DNA of 64,000 nucleotides from Marsupella aquatica (taxonomy: Eukaryota > Marchantiophyta): NCBI GenBank assembly GCA_973895155.1, contig OZ316891.1:31062001-31126000 (forward strand), read 5' to 3'. Below are positions 56,795-64,000 of this stretch, piece by piece. The translations under genes were made by a program, and so were the position numbers. The notes under the pieces are model-generated. The model saw nothing but the letters and a program-made list of their open reading frames with translations. It was not told where the DNA came from and searched no databases. The first letter of the stretch is position 1, and each line of letters starts with the position of its first letter.

Positions 56795-57596
56795 AAAAGA
56801 TGTCGTATAGTGCTAAGTATCAAAAGTGACTCTCCTCACCTAAAACCAGGGTTTCGATCCCTTTAAGAACAGATTTCAGAATGAATTGTATAACTTTTAT
56901 CACTCCGAGTGATTTAGAGTCTTGAGCTCTATGTTGACTTCACTTCTCAATAAAAAAAATCGAATAAACAAACAACAAAGTAACTGAACTTCTGATTTAT
57001 GAATTAGAGAAGAAATGAGTAAGGATTTAGAGACTACAAGCTACTGCCACTCCTTCAGAAAGGATTTGGGCTCAGTATAGACATGAAATCTATCTCATAA
57101 TTCATCCATCTCACTCTTCAAAACACAAAGGTTAATGATAATGGAATTCTCAATCTGATGAAGCAGAAGCTTTCTGATTGCAAATGAATGATATGATTTA
57201 AAATGCCGTCAACATGGTTTGACATCAGCGATACGCAATTCAGTCAAACTCTAAACCATATTCCAGAATCAAAGCAACAGTACTAACTACTCTGAGAATC
57301 AGAATTTACTTCTCATTTATCATTAACTATTCTTGAATTGGCTAGCGAATCCCGACTCTGCAAGCAAGCCTAGCAGTGAATTCAATACGAGTTTCAGAAA
57401 TCTGCAACTGAATTCAATCACCACAGGAATCTCTTGAATTCAATCTTAACTTCAATCAATATAGCTTTACTTCCATACAAAACACTCACAGCATGCCTTG
57501 TTACAATGGAAGGAGGAGAAAACTATTCAGAAGACTCAATTCTGAATACAGTATTAACTCTATTTCTCTCTACTTCAAATGAGCATTCTACTCTGT

Positions 57597-57604
57597 CTTA
57601 TAAG
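57597..57604 (-). promoter_or_regulatory. Candidate TATA box of element C
   Basis: CTTATAAG, about 150 bases downstream of the palindrome array in the direction of transcription. It is the best TATA-like match I noticed in this part of the LTR; not tested otherwise. Confidence 0.35.
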
Positions 57605-57752
57605 TGCTGGAATCCTAAAATGGAGGAGGTAAGAACAGTCGTGCCTTTCCAAGCTTAAAACTAAACAAGGGAGAAGCACAGCATAAGTACTTCAACAAGG
57701 GTGGTAGAATACTACTTTACTAGTAATCTACTTCAAAAACTAAGTGTTGAGC

Positions 57753-58021
57753 GGACGCTGCTAGAAGCGTCGGGAGAATCTGGACGCTGCTAGAAGCGTC
57801 TTAAGTAAAACCAACGGACGCTGCTCACACTGCTCACAGCGTCAATACTAGGGTGGACGCTGCTCACAGCGTCGTGTGTTGAAGCTGACGCTTTCCACAG
57901 CGTCGGTCGAAATCCTCATAGAGTCTTGGTGGCGGTCGGGCACTGCCAAAAGCGTCATGAGGAGGTTGGACGCTTCCGCAGCGTCTTGAGTAAAAGAAAC
58001 GGGCGCTGGTCACAGCGTCGG
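57753..58021. repeat. GACGCT...AGCGTC palindrome array in the 5' LTR of C
   Basis: Same array as 45597-45865, lying in the U3 part upstream of the candidate TATA box. Confidence 0.85.
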
Positions 58022-59300
58022 GCAAAGTACACTAGGAATCGTCAGGAAAGCCGGAGATGTCAAATATTTCTATAAGTGTCCAGAACAAGTAAATGTTGGC
58101 CGGAAGGTGTCTAAAGTGTAAGTAAATCTTGTGATATGCTAAAAATAAACAAGTTTCCAGAAAAAATTGCAGGGACACCCATACCACAAACACTTTGGAC
58201 ACATGTTTTTGCGTTTACTTGAGACATGATGCACCTTTGGGGAAATCACTCCCAAGTCGTACGACTTTGGAGTGATTTGCCAAAAGTGCAACCATGGATG
58301 TATACCATCCCATCCAAAGGCAAATAAAAGTTGTTTTTTGGTTCTCCAAGAGGTAGTGTTGCACCAATGGAATGGGCAAGGGAGTCGTGCTTCCTGGTAT
58401 GGTGTGGGTGCGGGTTTAGAGAAGAGGAATATTCAGACCTTCCAAGGAATCTAAAGCAGGCTCTCTTTGGAGGTACTATGGCCCCCATTGGGTCATTTTT
58501 GCGCAAAGTTGTGTCATAAGTGCCAATGACTACAAATAGGGTCATTGAAATTGTCATTTAGGATGTCATATAAGTCAAATGACTGGACTTGTTGTCATTT
58601 GAAGGGTCCCTAGTGCAGTCATTGAAGACAAGCCTGAATGACCAATTTGGGGCTAAGGGCTGGAGATCGGCGCTAGAGTGCCATGTAGCCCCACATAGAG
58701 CTCGCAACCCCTCCACTATGTGCCAAATACTATATTTACGATTCTCCAACCACTAGTTGCATCATTAGCACTTTGGTCTCATTTCTGTGTTTACTTAAGG
58801 GATGATACAATCTTGGGGAAATCACTCCCAAGTCATACAACTTTGGAGTGATTTGCCAAAAGTGTCACCATTGATGCATACCATCCTATCCAAAGGGAAA
58901 TGAAGCCATTTTTTGTTTCTGCACGAAGTAGCGCAACACCACTCCACAAGGTGCGGGGTACTATACCCACTATTCTCCAACCACTAGTTGCACCATGAGC
59001 ACTTTGGAGCCATGTTTTTGCAATTACTTAAGGGATGATCCAACATTGGGGAAAATCACTCCCAAGTCATACAACTTTGGAGTGATTTGCCAAAAGTATC
59101 ACCATGCATGCATACCATCCGTTCCAAAGGCAAACAAATTATTTTTTTGTCTCTCCAAGAGAGATATAGTGCAATACTAGTGGAAGACTATGTCATTCTA
59201 TATAACTATGTCATGTTTGTGCCGACATTTGGATTTTGGATATATTCTATTAAATTTCAAAGGAATTGTAAGGGGGCACTCTGAGAGGCAGTATACTCTT

Positions 59301-60340
59301 TATTGGGTCATTTTCACATAATATCTGTCATTAATGCCAATGACTACAATAAGGGTCATCTTGGTAGTCATATTGGAGGTCATTTGGAGCAATTGACTGC
59401 ATATGTGGTCATTAATGAAAACACCTCAAATTAGGGTAATCTTGGTTGTCATACTAGAAGTCAAAAGTACCAAATGACTGGAAATGTGGTCTTTACAAAG
59501 GCTATTGGGGGGTTCTCTTTGGAGGTACAAGGGAGTTCATTGGGTCATTTGAATTAAATGGTGCTTCAATCTGAGGACTAAACATGGGGTCACTCACGCT
59601 GTCATATTGGAAACCATTAATGTTGGCATATTGGAGGTCATATAGTCATGGGAAGGCTCACTTGTTAATGCTTTGGTGTAATGCTCTCAAAAACTCTTAG
59701 ACAACATAGCCTCATATGTAGTGGTCATGTAGCATGTAAGGGGCCCGTGAAGTGGGCCCTAGACGAGGGTGTTGGCAAGGGCATGTACAAAAGTACACAT
59801 ACTATACATATGTCTATATGAAACTAATAGTTGCCCTATAAATGTGCTTGAGTCATGACTGAGGGTTTCTCTCGAGGTTTCTCTCAATTGAGTCACGAGT
59901 GGAAAGCTTTTAAATGCTAACATTTGGATGAGTATCACTATCATATGGTGAGACTAATAAGGTAGTCCAAAATTGTGTTCATGCATGCATATATTTTTGC
60001 AGACATAACCTATCACTCAAAAACCATGGCCGGTACATAGTTAATTACACTAAAGTAATCCACAACACCCTCACCTCCCATGAAGGATTAATTTGTTTAA
60101 ATGAGGGGCGGGTTATGGGTTTAGGGTCAATGTGATTTTGAGCCATAACTCTAGAGCACCAAGTTAGAAAACCAAGGTTTTCCCTTGGTCCAAAAGGACC
60201 TTTTATATTGCGGGCATCATTTTTTATATATAACATGCGTCCTTAACATTCTTGTTGGCACCTACACAAACGGCCATGACCTTTAGGGCTCTCTTTAAAT
60301 TGGATATACCATAACCTTCATTGGGTTTTTTGCAAACCAA
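59301..60340. other. Stretch with fading GTCATT repeats, no gene
   Basis: GGTCATNTTGG-type motifs persist to about 59650. After that I see no recognisable gene or repeat. Confidence 0.45.
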
Positions 60341-60420
60341 TAATGGAGAGGTATTAAGTTTATAACCTAGTGGAGAGGTATTAAATTGTCCAACCTAGTG
60401 GAGAGGTATTAGATTTTTGG
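60341..60420. repeat. ~33-bp tandem repeat, three units
   Basis: The phrase GTGGAGAGGTATTA recurs near 60372 and 60401 with a variant ATGGAGAGGTATTA near 60343. Non-coding. Confidence 0.6.
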
Positions 60421-63048
60421 CACCTACACAAGTGCCAACGGCTGAGATCACACCCTGGATCATACAATCAACATCGTGCTCCAATTCCCGCGTTCTTGTA
60501 GTAGGCCCTCGGAACAAAAGTGGTCGACAAATCTGCATTGGAGGTGCACAACGGCAAATGTCGAGTCGAGCACAAGTTGTGAAATGTAGGGTTTTTGTGG
60601 TTGAGGTGCACGTTTTCATCAAAGGAATGTGGCGGTGGGCAATGTGCATGGAGTGCGGGGCGCTTTTGAGTTCAGCTGCGAGTTGAGACAGCTTTGTGGA
60701 GTGCGCACTCCGTTTCTTCCCACAAACTGTATCAGGGTGCTGCGCGCGGTCAGGGGAGTAGGAAAGCTTAGGGTGAGCCGGTAGGACTTGGGAGCTACTA
60801 CCACGGAAGAGCTCCAATCCATTGTTGCAGTGTCGCGCAACATTGCGGAGCATTTGGCGTTAACGTTGGAGCTATATGTCTCAGAAAGCTGCAAAGGGCG
60901 ACGACGTGCGATCGATGATAACCAGTGGGTGAGGAGGAGACTTGGGACAATACATTACGAAGGAGCTGCGGGAGGCTACCTCAGCGAAGGGCGACAAGCT
61001 GTGATTGGTGATAACCTGCGGGTCATAAGCTGCGAGCTCGGCTGCGAGGAGTGGTTTAGGGTTCATTGGGAAGGAGCTGCAAGCTATGATTGGGGATAAC
61101 TAAGCTACAGAGGAGTGGTGGAGTTGCAGGAGGTCACATTGGTGGAGCTTCGAGAGGTCACAGCAGGCAGGATCTGCGGGAAGAGCTGCAGGAGGTCTCA
61201 CCGTTCGTCAGCGTGCTGCGGGAGGTTACATCGGGAGCTACGGGAGGAGAAACGGGAGCTGCAAGAGGTTGTGCTCTTCTTCCCCTTCAATCTGGCTATG
61301 TTTCATAGTTTCAATTTACTCTTTCCTTTTGCCATGCTACCCCTGCCTTCTTGCTATGTTGCTCTATTGCTCTGTTTCTCCTCCTGCTTAGCATACATTT
61401 TTTGTGTCTGCTATGTTAAGTTCCGAACCCTTCGATTGCCACGAGACTATTACCTCAACCTCTCGGTCCCTCTCTAGAGCTCTCTCTGTGACTGCTCGAG
61501 GTTGCACCAGTTCTTCCGAGTTTTCCATTCTGTCTGCTGTTGATTTCCGACAGTCCCTATCAATTGTTTGATTGTCATTTTCCCTCTGAATGGTACTGCT
61601 TGAGTTCCAACACCAAATTGAACAAAAACGTGCTCATGTCCTTGGCAGGAGTTCTGCACGACCTTAGACAGTCGTCCCCTCTCATGTGGTGTGCATAAGT
61701 TGAAGTGGATAAATCTATAATTCTAAAAGCCACCTTCTGCCTGAACTTGTCACCAAAATTATGAGAACCTATTTTTCTAACAGTCCCTTCACATAAACCA
61801 TGCCCTTTTCCATGAGACCCAATTCTTGTTGGAGACGATCGATTTGTTCGTCATTGCCTTGGATTATAACATCAGTCGATCATTCATCATCAGCTACCAC
61901 CAACTTTACTTATATCTGCTCCTTTCGTGATGCTCTCGTCCAATAATAGAATCCTTTGAGTAAACGAATGAAGAATGTTGTTAGCACGGCATACAATAAG
62001 CATTGAGGCGTACACGGGAAGGACAAGATTGACCCTGTTTAATGCTTGAGTGGGCCAGGATTGTTTCTGCCTGAGTGGAAGGCTGGTCTGTTTAATGCTG
62101 CCTAATTGAACATAGAATCTGCTAGTAAGCTCATGGAGTTTGGCAATGAATGTTTCATTGGCAATGTTTGTTGTGTTCGTTGTGTTCAGTGGGCCGGAAT
62201 GTCTTACAAAATTATACCCCACTGTCCACAGATCGAGTCCAAATGGAGAATTTGCCATCAAATGATTTTAGTCGTTTACTTCAAACAAATAAATTTTGTT
62301 ACAGAGAATGATCCAGAAGAAGTCTTGTCACATTAGGAGAGTACTAACCTTCCTAGACCTGACGCAACTTGGGATGGATCATCGCCTGGGTATCTCCCGC
62401 TTTAGACTCTGGGTAGAATTTCCCGATGCTATGCAGGGACAAGGTTAGAACTTTATTCACAGCCTTGACCCATGTTTACTTCATGCCTCTACATGATTTC
62501 ATTGTGTGATTGTTTTGAAGTCGTAGCCGTGGTGAAAAGCTGGTCTATAAAAATCGAATTCAGGTTGCTGCTGTATATAAAGCGCAGCAGGATCCAAAAC
62601 TAGAAAACTGTCCCAACAAATATTGTAGCTCTCACTACTTGAATATATAAATTATTTGCCCTGATCGGTCTTAGCCTGCTGCGCACAAGGCAGACAATGA
62701 AACAAGTCTGTCCATTTTAAAACTTGAGAACCAATGCTTTGCTGAAACTCAATTGCTATTTGTTCTGTGTTGCCCTTACAGATTTAAAAAAGGCAGGGTG
62801 AGTGAGCACTGCTGGACAGAAGGCGAAGGCATACAAGTTGCAATATTTGTGATTGCTTCCAATCATAGGCCAAGGTTATTTGCGTTGCTAAGTCCTAGTG
62901 CTTTGCCATCCATAAAGCATTGGTTTATGCTGCTCCCTTGTGGTTACATGTCATATTTTATGCTGCACCCTCATTCTTTTGTGTCATGTTGCACCCTATT
63001 ATTCCTTCTTGTTTCACAATCTGATGTAGGGTCTGAGTGTACAGGACC
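60421..63048. other. Stretch without a recognisable gene
   Basis: Contains GAGCTGCAGGAGGT-type short repeats at about 61090-61270 and several open frames (largest minus strand 61890-62261, about 124 codons) whose sequences I do not recognise. No splice-supported gene could be built. May include upstream exons or introns of the PHD gene fragment that follows. Confidence 0.4.
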
Positions 63049-63703
63049 ATGGCTCGCAATAAGCAGAAGGCCATGAATCGTTGCAGAGGTGAATCCTCTC
63101 AAGCACCTCAATTGGCCTTATATTCAGACATTGAGATTAACCAAAATAGTCCACATGTATGTGCGATTTGTGATGAGGGAGGGGATCTCATTGTTTGTGA
63201 TGGGCCTTGCCACCGACATTTCCATAAGAATGTTTCCTGTCCTTTGGGTCAGCAATGGCTATGCCCAACTATATCCCTGATGGCCATGTTGGAGAATGGC
63301 TTTGTGTTGATTACAAGAATGATGAACATTCTTGCTTTAAGTGCCATGTGTCTGGAAAAATTGGTGAAGAGGTAAGAAAATGTCCAGACCCTCTCTGTGC
63401 CCTGTTTTACTATCGGCAGTGTTTGGTTCCTGGCACAGCATCATGTGGACTCCATATTTGTCTTACTTGTGGACAGGGGCCCAATGATGGGGCTAATGGC
63501 TTTTTGGTTTAGTGCATGAGGTGTCCTAAGGCATGGCACAAGGACTGCCTGTTGTTTATCCAGCAGAGGGGATTTGCCCATGATCGAACAATTTGGGATC
63601 ACTCAGCGCATGGGCAGCCCAAGAAGGGGATGTTTTACTGTCCTGACCATGACATTGACCCTACACTAGGCACTCCTGCTAGGAGCCACATATCTTGGAT
63701 TTG
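63049..63703 (+). pseudogene. EDM2-like PHD-finger gene fragment
   Basis: ATG at 63049 starts a frame with a PHD finger: VCAICDEGGDLIVCDGPCHR then HFHKNVSCP (C4HC3 pattern, about residues 40-75). A frameshift near 63210-63255 leads to the next frame with VGEWLCVDYKNDEHSCFKCH, VRKCPDPLCALFYYRQCL and CGLHICLTCGQGPNDGANGF. A TAG at 63510-63512 interrupts it, and the same frame continues CMRCPKAWHKDCLLFIQQRG and GMFYCPDHD. The run of PHD and PHD-like zinc modules in this order recalls EDM2, a plant chromatin reader that controls intronic heterochromatin and transposon-linked gene expression; this is from memory of the family. No methyltransferase-like C-terminus is seen. The fragment ends just before a CACTA-like terminus at 63757, so it may have been captured or broken by a transposon. 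Confidence 0.65.
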
Positions 63704-63756
63704 ATTGAGGCTGGATGGAACACAAACTTGAGATAGAGCTTTTTGATGGTTTCACG

Positions 63757-64000
63757 CACTAGAAGAAACCGAGCCATTCTGAGACCCAGCCTTACATGAC
63801 TTGTGTGAGACCTTTGAAAATAAGTGACTCCAAGGTTTAGGGTGTCATCTTTGTTACATCTTCTTGACTCACTTTTGGTGAAGTTCTGGGAAGTCATGTA
63901 TTTAACTATTGGGAAAGTTGCTTCTGTAACTGAGTTAAGGCAAGTATATTGAAGTTATATAAGTGACCATGACTTACATGATTTCCTTGCCCAATACATA
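63757..64000. mobile_element. Left end of a third CACTA-like element
   Basis: CACTAGAAGAAACCGAGCC at 63757 shares its first 12 bases with the terminus at 42508. Downstream there are TTACATGACTTG and GTGAGACC-type repeats that could be subterminal. The element runs out of the window. Confidence 0.5.

Larger units (their letters stand above)
44645..58188 (-). mobile_element. Ty3/gypsy element C, full length, very young, with an extra ORF after pol
   Basis: LTRs of 1388 bp each (44645-46032 and 56801-58188) and a perfect 5-bp duplication aacac (44640-44644 and 58189-58193). I noticed a single base difference between the LTRs (45061 versus 57217). Read on the minus strand the order is LTR, aspartate-tRNA-type primer site, 1.2-kb leader, gag-protease, stop-CAATTA, pol, spacer with an internal polypurine-like tract, ORF3, polypurine tract, LTR. 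Gag and pol look intact apart from the possibly recoded stop; ORF3 has one internal stop. Layout (tRNA-Asp primer, extra 3' ORF, no chromodomain) fits the Athila/Tat side of plant gypsy elements. Confidence 0.96.
56801..58188 (-). repeat. 5' LTR of element C
   Basis: 1388 bp, TG...CA on the minus strand. In transcription order: the palindrome array (58021-57753), then a candidate TATA box TTATAAG-type sequence (57604-57597), then the R/U5 part. Nearly identical to the 3' LTR. Confidence 0.96.
42508..59300. mobile_element. Second CACTA-like element, rich in GTCATT/AATGAC repeats, split by element C
   Basis: Begins CACTAGAAGAAAACAGGG at 42508; the first 12 bases are repeated at 63757 at the start of another element. 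The following sequence carries dozens of AAATGAC and GTCATT copies, a typical subterminal pattern, then about four ~578-bp tandem units. Element C (44645-58188) is inserted in unit three, and the sequence continues seamlessly at 58194. No transposase is visible in the part seen, so it is probably non-autonomous. The right end was not found; 59300 is only where the repeats fade. Confidence 0.55.
43427..59300. repeat. ~578-bp tandem units interrupted by element C
   Basis: Heads of units are the phrases CCNCTCCACTANGTGCGGG at about 43430, 44000, 44578, 58705 and 58940. Each unit contains CCAACCACTAGTTGC, then GATGCACCTTTGGGGAAATC and ACTTTGGAGTGATTT. Correcting for element C the spacing is about 570, 578, 578 and then 235 bp. 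Small frames (for example 44204-44392 and 58331-58519) are copies of the same repeat, not genes. Confidence 0.75.

Noticed and set aside
59301-63048. A complete host gene upstream of the PHD fragment
   Set aside because: No frame with recognised domains and no set of splice sites keeping a frame could be assembled by eye.

Overview
This is a eukaryotic, almost certainly land-plant, genomic window made nearly entirely of transposable elements. Signs of a plant are Ty1/copia and Ty3/gypsy LTR retrotransposons with plant-type aspartate-tRNA primer sites, CACTA DNA transposons with a TNP2-type transposase, CCCTAAA telomere-type runs (37921-37942), and a PHD-finger gene fragment resembling plant EDM2. 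One gypsy element (B, 25438-34443) has pol motifs I associate more with basidiomycete fungi than with flowering plants, so I lean weakly towards a non-flowering plant (lycophyte, fern or bryophyte). No gene looks like an intact single-copy host gene.

Layout. 1-1442: 3' end of a Ty1/copia element (RT/RNase H, PPT, 3' LTR). 1443-7626: AT-rich DNA with several diverged direct and tandem repeats. 7627-13645: a CACTA-like DNA transposon (start CACTAG at 7627, TATCGGA subterminal repeats), with a Gly/Ser-rich ORF, a spliced minus-strand ORF, and a plus-strand reading frame joining a zinc-knuckle (transposase-associated type) to a SET domain. The same transposon probably resumes at 37900 with a TNP2 transposase (38019-41065), which carries a 297-bp MITE.

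13646-37894 is a nested stack that can be peeled using exact target-site duplications. Gypsy A (13646-37894, TSD caaat) is inserted in the DNA transposon. Its gag/pol is split by a related solo LTR X (20204-34490, TSD caatt). X is itself interrupted by an AT-rich insert (about 20399-22231) and by the complete gypsy B (25438-34443, TSD ccgt). The A and X LTRs are about 3.3 kb and each carries a long degenerate protein-coding ORF (aORF) inside the LTR.

42508-59300 is a second CACTA-like element rich in GTCATT/AATGAC motifs and ~578-bp tandem units. It is split by the very young gypsy C (44645-58188, minus strand, TSD aacac, LTRs nearly identical). C has gag-protease and pol in one frame separated by a TGA followed by CAATTA, then a third large ORF after pol that ends in a second protease-like domain, a duplicated polypurine tract, and families of short GACGCT...AGCGTC palindromes placed upstream of each transcription or coding unit. 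59300-63048 shows little recognisable. 63049-63703 is a broken EDM2-like PHD gene, followed at 63757 by the start of another CACTA-like element.

The strongest candidates for something undescribed are the ORF-bearing LTR family A/X, the SET-carrying CACTA transposon, and gypsy C with its possible readthrough signal, extra ORF and palindrome arrays.
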